In this document: one piece after another, positions 25,839 through 34,276 of the stretch | How the letters are laid out: every line of letters starts with the position of its first letter | Numbering within the stretch: the stretch's first letter is position 1 | NCBI GenBank assembly: GCA_019359245.1 | Contig: JAHHHR010000036.1 | Span: 1-64,000, forward strand | Length of the DNA stretch: 64,000 bases | Source of the DNA: Nostoc desertorum CM1-VF14 | GTDB taxonomy: Bacteria > Cyanobacteriota > Cyanobacteriia > Cyanobacteriales > Nostocaceae | Direction: 5' to 3' | The notes under the pieces: generated by a model | What the model saw: the letters and a program-made list of their open reading frames with translations, nothing else | Told to the model about the DNA's origin: nothing | Database searches by the model: none | Made by a program: the position numbers and the translations under genes

Positions 25839-26618
25839 ATGAGTAAACTAATTCCAGCCATAAGAGTTAAAAACTTCAGCTTCTCTTACGACACTCAAAA
25901 GATAGTTGAAGGCGTGTCAATGGATATTTACCAAAACCAGGTCACGGCAATTATTGGTTCTAGTGGTTGTGGCAAGTCTACTTTTCTTAAATCGTTAAAT
26001 CGCATGAGTGAATTAGAAGGAGAAGTGAAGGTTGAGGGAAAAGTAGAATTTTTTGGACAAAGTATTTATGAGCGTCGTGTCAATATCAATCGCTTACGTC
26101 GCCAAGTTAGTATGGTTTTTCCCAAGCCAAATCTTTTTCCCATGAGTGTTTACGATAACGTTGCTTATGGAGTGAAATTAGTTGGATGGCATCCGAAAGT
26201 AGAATTAGATGGAATCGTTGAATCTGCCATCAAAGCTGCCGAACTTTGGGATGAAGTCAAAAATAAGCTGCACAAATCTGCTTTAGAGCTTTCTGGCGGT
26301 CAACAACAAAGATTATGTATTGCTCGTGCTTTAGCAGTCAAACCTAATGTTTTGTTGATGGATGAACCTTGTTCAGGTCTTGATCCTGTCGGTAGCATGA
26401 AAGTTGAGCATCTAATCCATAACTTGCGCTCTGAGTTGACAATTGTGATTGTTACTCACAATATGCAGCAAGTTACCCGCCTATCTGATTTTACGGCTTT
26501 CTTTTACAGTAATGAAAATCGAATTACTCAAATGGTTGAATTTGGTACTACAAATAAAATCTTTACTAACCCCGTGGATTCTCGCACCCGAGACTATGTT
26601 TTCGCCCGTGTTAGTTGA
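25839..26618 (+). CDS. pstB: phosphate ABC transporter ATP-binding protein, PstB-like (orphan)
   Basis: 259 residues with Walker A GSSGCGKST (about 37-45), signature LSGGQQQR and Walker B VLLMDEPCSGLDP, followed by the switch His in VIVTHNMQQ. It matches the PstB family that powers PstSCA phosphate uptake. An unusual feature is VFPKPNLFPMSVYDNVAYG: the Q-loop position, normally Gln (VFQKPN), is Pro95 here. The Q-loop glutamine usually contacts Mg and couples to the permease. No pstS, pstC or pstA is nearby. It may serve a different permease, or be a PstB paralogue with altered kinetics. Confidence 0.85.
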   Translation: MSKLIPAIRVKNFSFSYDTQKIVEGVSMDIYQNQVTAIIGSSGCGKSTFLKSLNRMSELEGEVKVEGKVEFFGQSIYERRVNINRLRRQVSMVFPKPNLFPMSVYDNVAYGVKLVGWHPKVELDGIVESAIKAAELWDEVKNKLHKSALELSGGQQQRLCIARALAVKPNVLLMDEPCSGLDPVGSMKVEHLIHNLRSELTIVIVTHNMQQVTRLSDFTAFFYSNENRITQMVEFGTTNKIFTNPVDSRTRDYVFARVS

Positions 26619-26802
26619 AGTTTGTCTAAAATTTCAGCTATTCAGAGAGCTACCACATAGTTTTGCAGAAATTAAGGGTTAAATTTAATTTCCGCTTATT
26701 TTGAGTTTTTATTGTGTTGGGCAATGCAGACTGACATTGACAGTCTCTTTTTATACTATATACTTAAAGAAAAGTATCTGCCTAGACCACCTAAATCATA
26801 AG

Positions 26803-28093
26803 ATGAAATGTCCTCTGTGCGAATCTACTTCATATTATAAAAATGGTCGTCGCAATGACCAGCAGAATTACCTCTGCAAAAATTGTGGCAAACAATTCCT
26901 TGAGCCTGCATTACCTCATTGCCTAGAAGGGGACTTGCTAGCGAACAGCAATGGACATACTAAACTATCTATGACTGATGCGGCGGAACTTTCTCTAGTA
27001 AAAAACCTGCCAGAAGAAAAAATCACAGAGAAAGGTCTTGGCTCTTTTAATTTTAAATTAGCTGAAGAACTGCTGCAAATGATGTTATTGCCTGATTGGT
27101 TAGAATCTTCTGTGTTCAGCGAATTACTATTAAAAATTCAGGAAAATAATAAAATTAAGCATAAATTTAGAAGCAGGAATATCTCTTCTCGTTTTGGATG
27201 CAGAAAACTTAAAATTAGATATTAATTCAGAATTATTTTTAGCAAGTGTTTGTGAATATCCACTTAAAGTCAAAATTGCATTTGCTAACTGGAAAAATCC
27301 CAGTATTGGGAAGCAAGATATTGAACTATATAACCGTGGTTATCAACTTCTCCATGTCCCTGAAGGTAAAAATAGTGCTGATGCAAAAATGATTGCATTC
27401 GGTGCTTGTGTATTACGCTCTTATCCAACAGTTAAAGAAATATTAGTCTGTTCTAGCGATGGAATTTTAAACCATCTTTGTAACGAACTCCAAAATCAAG
27501 GATTAATTGTCTATTGGGTACGTAGACAAGGACAAAATTTGCATATAGACAACCGGAATACTGGTAAATTAACTCATTATTCTTTGTCAATGGCAACAAA
27601 AGTTACATCTTTTGAAAAAGTGATTGATCCAATTCAAGATTTAATTAAAACTGAAGAGGAATCAATCAATGCTAAATTAAACAGTTTAGTGGATGTTGCA
27701 ACTTTATTTCAAGAAAGATGCGAGATTAATATTAAATATAATTTAAATCAACCAGAAAAAGAGAAGTCAAGATCTGTTGTAGATAATTCATTTGCTGAAT
27801 CTATTAAAGACCAAGAAAAGCAAGAAAGTTTGATGGAAATATCTAATGGAGAAATATTAGATAAATTATTATTGAAAATTATTCAAGATATACAAAATAA
27901 GTCTCCTAAAAATAAACTATCTGTGTCCACATTAGGGACAGAAATACGGAAAATAACCGGAGAATCTCCTAATTCAATTATTAAAAAATTAAAGTTAGGT
28001 ACCAATTTAACTAAATATTTAGAATCATCTCCCACATTTACATTAAAGATGAGTGGCAAGGAATACGAGGTAACAGCACTACCCTGCAAATAG
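26803..28093 (+). pseudogene. zinc-ribbon / NYN nuclease / LOTUS-like protein, interrupted by a frameshift
   Basis: Frame 1 begins at ATG 26803 with a four-cysteine ribbon (Cys3, Cys6, Cys25, Cys28; NGRRNDQQNYLCKNCGKQF), like the InsA end of IS1-type transposases. A helical stretch ends near 27155. Frame 2 continues with INLEAGISLLVLDAENLKL, the start of an NYN (PIN-like) ribonuclease domain with acidic DAEN, NSADAKM and CSSDG motifs. A linker leads to a C-terminal LOTUS/OST-HTH-like winged helix (LSVSTLGTEIRKITGESPNSII). Removing one A from the AAAA run at 27151-27154 joins the two frames into one protein of about 429 residues. I call it a frameshifted gene; a sequencing error or recoding is possible. 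RNA binding and cleavage is inferred from the domains. Confidence 0.65.
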
Positions 28094-28179
28094 ATACTTT
28101 TTAGATGTCTACTTACAACTTGAGCCTGTAATTCAGTATTGTATTATGTAAACAGATATAAAGAAATGTAAATAATACA

Positions 28180-28884
28180 ATGCAAGATAAAGTCGTTGTT
28201 ATTGTCGGTGCTACTGGTGGTATTGGTTCAGCTTTAACACACAAACTTGCGCCTACGGGAGTCCGATTGGTACTGGCTGCCAGAGATGCGGTTCGTTTGA
28301 CAACAATGGCAAATGATTTACCAGGGCAAGTTTTGAGCGTTCCCACTGATATTACTGACCCGCAACAGGTAGATACTTTGATAGAAAAGACGATCGCTGA
28401 GTTTGGTCAAATCGATATTTTAGTGAATGCGGCTGGTGCTGGTATACTCAAGCCCTACAACAGCCTGGAACCTGCTGATTTAGACAAGATGTTAGATGTC
28501 AACTTAAAAGGTAGCTTTTACACTACTCAAGCGGCTGCTGAAGAGATGCAAAAGCGCAAGTCTGGTCACATCTGTAATGTGGTAGGAATTTTGGGCAAAC
28601 ATTCGATGGGAATGGCAGCAGCTTATTCTGCTTCTAAGTTTGGTGTTGTCGGTTTCAGCAAGTGCATGGCAGAGGAACTCAAGCGTTTTGGTATCAAGTT
28701 CACGCTATTCTACTTTGGTGGGGTAGATTCTCCTTTTTGGGATAACGTCAGCCTAAAAGTAGACCGGAAAAAAATGCTCAGTCCTGAAACTGCTGCCAAT
28801 GCTATTTTCTTTGCCCTTTCTGCCGAACCGCAAGCTGTGCCAATGGAAATTAATATTCAACCTGATAGTCATTTGTTTTTTTAA
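28180..28884 (+). CDS. short-chain dehydrogenase/reductase (SDR)
   Basis: The 234-residue protein is a classical SDR. The NAD(P)-binding GATGGIGSAL motif (about residues 9-18) is at the N-terminus. NAAGAG and the catalytic YSASK motif follow, with Lys as proton-relay residue. The C-terminal LSPETAANAIFFAL fits the classical family. Length is normal. The substrate cannot be read from sequence; such proteins reduce ketones or oxidise alcohols, often in lipid or secondary metabolism. It starts a same-strand run with the HPPD-like and HAD genes, but gaps of about 80-110 bases make a shared operon only possible. Confidence 0.88.
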   Translation: MQDKVVVIVGATGGIGSALTHKLAPTGVRLVLAARDAVRLTTMANDLPGQVLSVPTDITDPQQVDTLIEKTIAEFGQIDILVNAAGAGILKPYNSLEPADLDKMLDVNLKGSFYTTQAAAEEMQKRKSGHICNVVGILGKHSMGMAAAYSASKFGVVGFSKCMAEELKRFGIKFTLFYFGGVDSPFWDNVSLKVDRKKMLSPETAANAIFFALSAEPQAVPMEINIQPDSHLFF

Positions 28885-28990
28885 AGTGGGAGTACGCCTA
28901 CATAATTCTTGCCTGGGTAAGACCTGAAAATTTAGCAAAAAAGGCAAAATTTACAGAGATATAAGCTGTTATGCTGGATTTTCAGTATCT

Positions 28991-30064
28991 ATGAAAATTG
29001 ATCACGTTCATTTCTATGTAGAAGACGCGAAAGTATGGCGGGATTGGTTTGTACACCATCTTGGTTTTCAACCAGTAACCGATCGCATTAGTTCATTTCA
29101 CACTTGTACAGAAGTGGTGAAGAGTGGTGCTGTCTGCTTTTTTCTCTCTTCACCACTGTTACCCACAAGTCCAGTAGCTGAGTTTCTGCGTCAATATCCA
29201 CCTGGTGTGGCAGATGTCGCTTTTGCTGTCGAAGATGTAGAAAGTGCGATCGCACTAGCTCAAAAACACGGTGCTACAATCCTCCAACCCACCCAGGAAC
29301 GCCAGGTGGGTACAGCATTCCTCAAGTGTGGCAAAATTGCCGCCTGGGGTGGACTGACTCATACATTGGTAGAAAGGTCATTGGTCATTTGTCCGTCGTC
29401 ATTTGTTGACAAAGGACAAAAGACTAACGACAACACTTTTACCGCCATTGATCACGTAGTGTTAAACGTGGCAGTTGGTGAATTGGAAAATGCTGTGGCT
29501 TGGTACGAAAATATCCTAGATTTTCAACCCCAGCAAGCATTTAAAATTAAAACCAATCGCTCTGCTTTACACAGTCAAGTGATGGTTTCACATAACGGCA
29601 GTGTCCAATTGCCAATTAATGAACCAGCTTCCAGAAATTCCCAAATTCAGGAGTTTCTAGATGTCAATCGAGGGCCGGGAATTCAACATATTGCCTTGCG
29701 GACGACTAATCTAGTGAGTGCGATCGCTAAATTTCGTGCCAGTGGTTTATCCTTACTCTCAGTTCCCCAAAGCTACTACTCGCAGCTAAAACAGCGTCCA
29801 GGATTGCCTCTATCACTTTTAGAATTAGAAGCGATCGCTCAACAAGAAATTATGGTGGACTGGCAAGAATATACTCCTGTAGGGGCACAACAAACCGCGC
29901 CCTTATTACTGCAAATTTTTACCCAGCCAATTTTTGAACAACCGACATTTTTCTTTGAGTTTATAGAACGCCGTTATCAAGCTCAAGGTTTTGGCGAAGG
30001 TAACTTTCGCGCCTTATTTGAAGCTATTGAAAGCGAACAAATTAAACGCGGTACGCTGCAATAA
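28991..30064 (+). CDS. 4-hydroxyphenylpyruvate dioxygenase-like VOC protein
   Basis: 357 residues made of two vicinal-oxygen-chelate halves (KIDHVHFYVEDAKVWRDWFVHHLGF and IDHVVLNVAVGELENAVAWYENILDF), as in HPPD, which converts 4-hydroxyphenylpyruvate to homogentisate for tocopherol and plastoquinone synthesis. Iron ligands fit: His in IDHVVLNV, His in GPGIQHIALRT and Glu in FFEFIERR near the C-terminus. Between the halves, about residues 124-148, lies SLVICPSSFVDKGQKTNDN. It is encoded by ATTGGTC/ATTTGTC heptads and looks like an in-frame repeat insertion. The family is good; HPPD itself is probable but close relatives act on other 2-oxo acids. Confidence 0.8.
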   Translation: MKIDHVHFYVEDAKVWRDWFVHHLGFQPVTDRISSFHTCTEVVKSGAVCFFLSSPLLPTSPVAEFLRQYPPGVADVAFAVEDVESAIALAQKHGATILQPTQERQVGTAFLKCGKIAAWGGLTHTLVERSLVICPSSFVDKGQKTNDNTFTAIDHVVLNVAVGELENAVAWYENILDFQPQQAFKIKTNRSALHSQVMVSHNGSVQLPINEPASRNSQIQEFLDVNRGPGIQHIALRTTNLVSAIAKFRASGLSLLSVPQSYYSQLKQRPGLPLSLLELEAIAQQEIMVDWQEYTPVGAQQTAPLLLQIFTQPIFEQPTFFFEFIERRYQAQGFGEGNFRALFEAIESEQIKRGTLQ

Positions 30065-30143
30065 AATGCTGATACTAAATTTATCTCTCAAAAAATAGCC
30101 ATACATCTGAGATAATTTTAATAAAAATTAACTTTTACCGCCG

Positions 30144-30836
30144 ATGCTAAGACTTATTACTGACTTCGACGGCCCAATTATTGATGTTTCCGAACGATAC
30201 TACCGTGTTTATCAATTCTGCTTAGAGAAAACTCGTCGCCCAGACCAAGTAGTGCAAGAACTTCCGAAAGCGGAATTTTGGCAGTTAAAGCGATCGCGCG
30301 TTCCCGAAAAACAAATTGCCTTGAATTCTGGATTAGACGAAGCCCAAGCCCAAGAATTTGCCCAGTTGCGACGGCAAACCGTGCATACAGAACCCTACTT
30401 TGACTATGACACTCTCGCGCCTGGTGCTGTGGATGCACTGTTAAAAATTCAACAAGCTGGAATTGATTTAGCAGTTATGACCATGCGCCGAGTTCGGGAA
30501 CTAGATTATGCCTTCAAAAAACACGATTTAGGAAGATTTTTCCCAGAAAATCGTTGTTATTGCTTGAGTAACGACTATGTGAAGACTCGTGATATTGAAG
30601 ATAAGCCCTTGTTGATGGCTAGAGCATTAAAAGAACTGCCCCCGGCTACTGATACCTGGATGGTGGGAGATACCGAAGCTGACATCACCGCAGCTAAAAA
30701 TCATGGGGTTAAGGTGATGGCTGTGGAATCTGGCATCCGCGATCGCACCCAATTGGAACTTTACCACCCCGATTTAATCGTTAAGGATTTCAGCACTGCT
30801 GTAGATTTAGTACTAAAGCCTAAAAATCTTGTCTAA
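30144..30836 (+). CDS. HAD-superfamily hydrolase, phosphoglycolate-phosphatase-like
   Basis: 230 residues with HAD motif I near the N-terminus (ITDFDGPIIDVSERYY, with the second Asp replaced by Gly-Pro-Ile in DFDGP), motif II in LAVMTMRR and motif IV GDTEADITAAKNHG. The DFDGxxxD pattern with nucleophile Asp is present. It is probably a soluble phosphatase of small phosphate esters; the substrate is not deducible. The start ATG is at 30144, 79 bases after the HPPD-like gene. A strong terminator hairpin lies 58 bases past the stop. Monocistronic or last in a run. Confidence 0.82.
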   Translation: MLRLITDFDGPIIDVSERYYRVYQFCLEKTRRPDQVVQELPKAEFWQLKRSRVPEKQIALNSGLDEAQAQEFAQLRRQTVHTEPYFDYDTLAPGAVDALLKIQQAGIDLAVMTMRRVRELDYAFKKHDLGRFFPENRCYCLSNDYVKTRDIEDKPLLMARALKELPPATDTWMVGDTEADITAAKNHGVKVMAVESGIRDRTQLELYHPDLIVKDFSTAVDLVLKPKNLV

Positions 30837-30894
30837 AAAAGCTCTGTGGGTGCAACAGATTAGATTAATCAGTATTTAGGTTGCCAATTAAAAT

Positions 30895-30923
30895 AGGAGC
30901 CAGAATTAAGTTTTCTGGCTCCT
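30895..30923. terminator. bidirectional terminator hairpin
   Basis: AGGAGCCAGAA (30895-30905) pairs perfectly with TTCTGGCTCCT (30913-30923), eleven pairs. It lies between the convergent HAD and CPP1-like genes. A T-run is not distinct on either side, but the stem is strong. Confidence 0.65.
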
Positions 30924-30993
30924 GACTTTCAAATTTTAAGAAGAACACACATAAACCATGTCTTCTTTATAAAAACTTACTTGCGGGTAGGGT

Positions 30994-31620
30994 TTACCGT
31001 AGAAAACTACTAACCAACCACAACAATATAAACGTTAGTACAGTAGAAAACTGATTCGATGACAAATTGAGGAACGATATTTGTGGTAACAGCCAGCTAG
31101 CAACTAGTCCCCCAGCAATTAATCCAATGATTAAACTGACCAGGGTGAACAAAACTGCTCGGCCAAATTTGTTTTCCTTGCGATTAAGGAAGTAAATACT
31201 GGTGCCTACCCCAACTACTAATGCTAACTGCAAAACCTGATCGCCTCCCTCTGGGTAAAACACACTGATAGAACTCAAACCAAGAAACCAAGCTCCTGGT
31301 AAGAGTATATCGGCAGGTGTTGGCTGATCCAGCATCCGTTGCAGCCATGCAGGTGACTGCTCACGAGGGGTTGGACTTTCTTTAGGAGGCGATTGCACTC
31401 GCAACTCTGGAAACCGGATACGTTCAGGGACTTTAATTTTACCTTCCTGGCGCATCCGTAAGCGATCCATTAAAATCGCATCGTAAGCTGCTTCAATTAC
31501 TTCTAAATGCTTGGTATCACCATTATGCTGCTCGAATAGGCGATTACGAGCATCCTGAATTTCATCGAAGGTAGCCTCTTCTGATACCCCAAGTTTTTCG
31601 TAGGGATTTTGATCGCTCAT
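30994..31620 (-). CDS. CPP1-like protein (J-like domain, membrane)
   Basis: 208 residues. An N-terminal J-domain-like region (YEKLGVSEEATFDEIQDARNRLFEQHNGD, then EAAYDAILMDRLRMRQEGKIKVPERIRFPE) lacks the HPD motif of true DnaJ proteins. Three to four hydrophobic helices follow (about 105-205). This is the layout of CPP1, the chaperone-like protein that stabilises protochlorophyllide oxidoreductase in plastids and cyanobacteria. Length is normal. It sits alone on the minus strand, ended by the hairpin at 30895-30923. Function by homology only. Confidence 0.85.
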   Translation of the reverse strand: MSDQNPYEKLGVSEEATFDEIQDARNRLFEQHNGDTKHLEVIEAAYDAILMDRLRMRQEGKIKVPERIRFPELRVQSPPKESPTPREQSPAWLQRMLDQPTPADILLPGAWFLGLSSISVFYPEGGDQVLQLALVVGVGTSIYFLNRKENKFGRAVLFTLVSLIIGLIAGGLVASWLLPQISFLNLSSNQFSTVLTFILLWLVSSFLR

Positions 31621-32247
31621 GGGAGTTTGTTACTTCAGCCTCAGTCAGCGGCAGTCTTTTGTCAAATAAAAACAGCTTTAGGTTTTATTTTGATCGAAAC
31701 TAAAGTCTCGACCTATTTTATGTCCTAACAGGATAGTAGCACGGCTTAGTTTGATCGACTTTGTAATTTCAACTATAGTAACTTTAACATATCGTCAGAA
31801 CTCCGTGTATACCCTCATGTCGTTGCTTAATTCTGGCTCTAATCTAGAATTTGACCAGGGAGTACTGAAAACACATAGTTTTTATGAATAAATCAACTTT
31901 ACTGTTTCAAATTTGGCAACTTACTGTGCCCTAATAGAGTTTTTTTAATTATACTGAATAATCGCTTGTGGTATATATCCGCATATCGATTTAAAATTGA
32001 AACGTTTTAAGTTACCACCTAACTGGGATCAAGAACGTGTCTTGGTGTCAAGAACTATTGCGGCTAAAGTCAGAGCGCCTATATACTATGGCTAACATAA
32101 GTTTAGCGTTCTCGTTGCCCACAATCCTGATTAGAGTATTTATTTTGGAATAATCAGGAATCTTATACTGTAGCCATGTAGATTCTTAGTTAGTCCCTAA
32201 GTGGCAACTGCGTTTTTACGCAACCCTCATGTTAATCTTACGAATTT
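31621..32247. other. divergent promoter region
   Basis: 627 AT-rich bases between the CPP1-like gene (-) and the response-regulator gene (+). A small inverted repeat CCTGATTA (32126-32133) / TAATCAGG (32151-32158) lies about 90 bases upstream of the regulator and may be an operator. No gene is visible. Confidence 0.45.
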
Positions 32248-32985
32248 TTGTGCAAAGAAATGGTCATGGCTCCTGCCAAGATTCTTGTAGTTGACGACGA
32301 TCCTGCGGTTCGGAATTTAATCCAACGCTTTCTGATTAAGCAGAACTATCAGGTAGAGGCTGCCGAAGATGGAAAGACAGCCTTAACTCTATTTGAGCAA
32401 TTTAACCCTGATTTGGTAATTCTAGATGTGAATTTACCAGATGTAACTGGGTTTAACCTCTGCCAAGAGATGCAAAGTCGTAATGGTGTTTTTGTTTTGA
32501 TGTTGACTAGCCGTGCTGACGAAGCTGACAAAATTCGCGGCTTTGCTAAAGGTGCTGATGACTATCTCACCAAGCCTTTTGGGCTGGGAGAGTTAGAAGT
32601 CAGAGTCGGAGCTATTTTGAGGCGTCAACGAGTGATCACTACTGCCGAGCAGAAACGCTTGGTATTTGAAAAACTTATGATTGATCCAGTGCGACGGGAG
32701 GTGGCACTTAATAACCAATCAGTACCTTTAACTGCTCTGGAATTTGATTTGTTGCATTTTTTAGCCAGTCATCCAGGTCGAGTTTGGCGGCGTGCGGAGC
32801 TAATCCAAGAGGTATGGGACTATGAATATGTCGGCGACCAACGGGTTGTAGATGTCCATATCGGTCAAATCCGCAAGAAGATTGAAATTGATGCTAGTCA
32901 GCCAGCATTAATTCAAACTGTACGTGGCGTAGGGTATAAGTTTGAATCTCCTGCTCACCCCCAGCAATTGGAAGCCAAATCCTAA
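32248..32985 (+). CDS. OmpR/PhoB-family response regulator
   Basis: 245 residues. The N-terminal receiver carries the acidic pair in ILVVDDDP, phospho-acceptor Asp in LVILDVNLPD (about residue 57) and Lys in YLTKPFG. The C-terminal winged-helix DNA-binding domain has the OmpR pattern LTALEFDLLHFLASHPGRVWRRAELIQEVWDY and VDVHIGQIRKKIE. All activation residues are intact. No kinase gene is adjacent, so it is an orphan regulator here. Two ATGs are close (residues 1 and 5); I use the first. Which of the many cyanobacterial OmpR-type regulators it is, I cannot tell. Confidence 0.9.
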   Translation: MCKEMVMAPAKILVVDDDPAVRNLIQRFLIKQNYQVEAAEDGKTALTLFEQFNPDLVILDVNLPDVTGFNLCQEMQSRNGVFVLMLTSRADEADKIRGFAKGADDYLTKPFGLGELEVRVGAILRRQRVITTAEQKRLVFEKLMIDPVRREVALNNQSVPLTALEFDLLHFLASHPGRVWRRAELIQEVWDYEYVGDQRVVDVHIGQIRKKIEIDASQPALIQTVRGVGYKFESPAHPQQLEAKS

Positions 32986-33548
32986 GTTTATAGTCTAGAG
33001 TTTTTTAACTCTTGACTATTGACCCTTGGGGGAGCCATTAGTGAATTTATTTGGCTTTAGTAAAAGACAAATTAAGACAATTAAAATAGATAAATTTTCC
33101 TCAAATACAGACCAGGCAGTTATTTGAGATATTTATCCTTTCAAGTCAGTGGACAGGGGAGAGAGTTCGCTGGAAAATATTTTTGCATCAGACTATTTTG
33201 TTGAATACAACTTTGCTTAGGTTGGAGTTCATAGAGGCGTATATCTGTGCGCCTCTATGAACTTGTTTGGTGTTTGTATCCAAAAGAAAACCGTTATACA
33301 ACAAGTACTAACGGTTAGCCAATATATTCAAATTTTGCCTCAATTCTAAATCTTGCGCTATTACCAACTAGTTTTGGCAACAAGAAAAATTATTGAAACC
33401 TTTTTAAGGATCAGAATTTACTGATCTTTTTTGTTGTAATATTGCCCCGATATGGCCGATCGCTTTAGATCAAAATCCCACTGATGGGACACGGTTTGCC
33501 GTGCCCATATTAAGGCATGATCCAAAGTAACGCCGTTCATACCAGTAC
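32986..33548. other. intergenic region with palindromic repeats
   Basis: 563 bases. A perfect 13-bp palindrome at 33227-33262 belongs to the GGCGTAYATCTGTGCGCC family. A second hairpin, GGGACACGG ... CCGTGCCC, is at 33486-33507. The rest is AT-rich with no visible gene. Confidence 0.5.
33227..33262. repeat. perfect palindromic repeat
   Basis: GTTCATAGAGGCG (33227-33239) pairs exactly with CGCCTCTATGAAC (33250-33262) around a 10-base loop. Its core GGCGTATATCTGTGCGCC recurs in variant form at 7438-7462 and 35552-35570. Confidence 0.75.
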
Positions 33549-33803
33549 CTATGGGGTGTCTAGTAGATTAGCTGTTGCGGGTGAATCAATGCTGGGCATT
33601 TTTACCGTGGAGTGGTGGAACAAAGTCTCTAGATAGACTCGGGCAGCGCGGCGATCGCTATCTCCATTTTGGAGTAAAAACAATGATAGTGCCGCCGTTA
33701 ATACCCTATTTTCATCCCAATCGGGATGGGTTTCTAAGTAGTTTTTTAAGGATTCGTGGAGTGTTTCGGGAATTTCTGTAAAGATGCTAACCGTTGATTT
33801 CAT
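33549..33803 (-). CDS. DUF2811 small cyanobacterial protein
   Basis: 84 residues: VSIFTEIPETLHESLKNYLETHPDWDENRVLTAALSLFLLQNG, then a variable C-terminus. This matches the DUF2811 family, known almost only from cyanobacteria. The predicted fold is helical and could be a ribbon-helix-helix-like or partner-binding domain; function unknown. A perfect AGGAGG ribosome-binding site lies 8 bases before the ATG. It stands alone, with repeats downstream and a gene-free stretch upstream. Confidence 0.78.
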   Translation of the reverse strand: MKSTVSIFTEIPETLHESLKNYLETHPDWDENRVLTAALSLFLLQNGDSDRRAARVYLETLFHHSTVKMPSIDSPATANLLDTP

Positions 33804-34276
33804 GAGATTTTCCTCCTATGAGGATAATCAAGAGGGACAAGTTGCTTGCGGTAAAGCGGCTTAGAGCTACTTCACACGCTCTTTCGCCAGTCCGCCAATC
33901 TGCGCCCACATCTGTTGGTAATATATTTTACACATTTGATGACAACGGTTGAACGAACTACAAAAGCAAGCCGAATCATTGTGCGCCAAGAGGGGGTGGG
34001 TTTGTCAATGCTGCGAAATGTTAAAAACGATTGTATAAAAAATAAACGCGAACGGAATAATCAGTCTTAGAGCCGACTTTTTGTTACATTACTTTACAAG
34101 AACTCAGTCCTTGAAGTTCTTAACCACTATTAATTAACAATCCCCAGTTAAGACGGCAACAGCCTATTGATTCGTAGAGCACTTGTGGAAAACTGCTAAA
34201 ATCCCTGTGGAAACCCTGTGGAATGAGTGAGGAAAATTGCAGCCAATGATAAGAATTACAAAAATGTCATCAAGTC
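33804..34276. other. intergenic region with DnaA-box-like cluster
   Basis: 473 bases between the DUF2811 gene (-) and the MFS gene (+). No gene is visible. It holds one TTTTACACA (33926-33934) and three TGTGGAA-type boxes in 42 bases at 34184-34225, listed separately. Confidence 0.5.
34184..34225. other. cluster of three DnaA-box-like sites
   Basis: TGTGGAAAA (34184-34192) is the exact complement of the TTTTCCACA box reported for cyanobacterial DnaA. TGTGGAAAC (34206-34214) and TGTGGAATG (34217-34225) are near matches. Starts are 22 and 11 bases apart, so all three face the same side of the helix. It could be a secondary origin-like site or a DnaA-controlled promoter for the MFS gene. No dnaA or dnaN gene is in the window. 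Confidence 0.4.

Noticed and set aside
26701..26802. Longer start of the zinc-ribbon gene at TTG 26701
   Set aside because: The added 34 residues have no family likeness and no ribosome-binding site; the ATG at 26803 begins exactly at the first ribbon cysteines.
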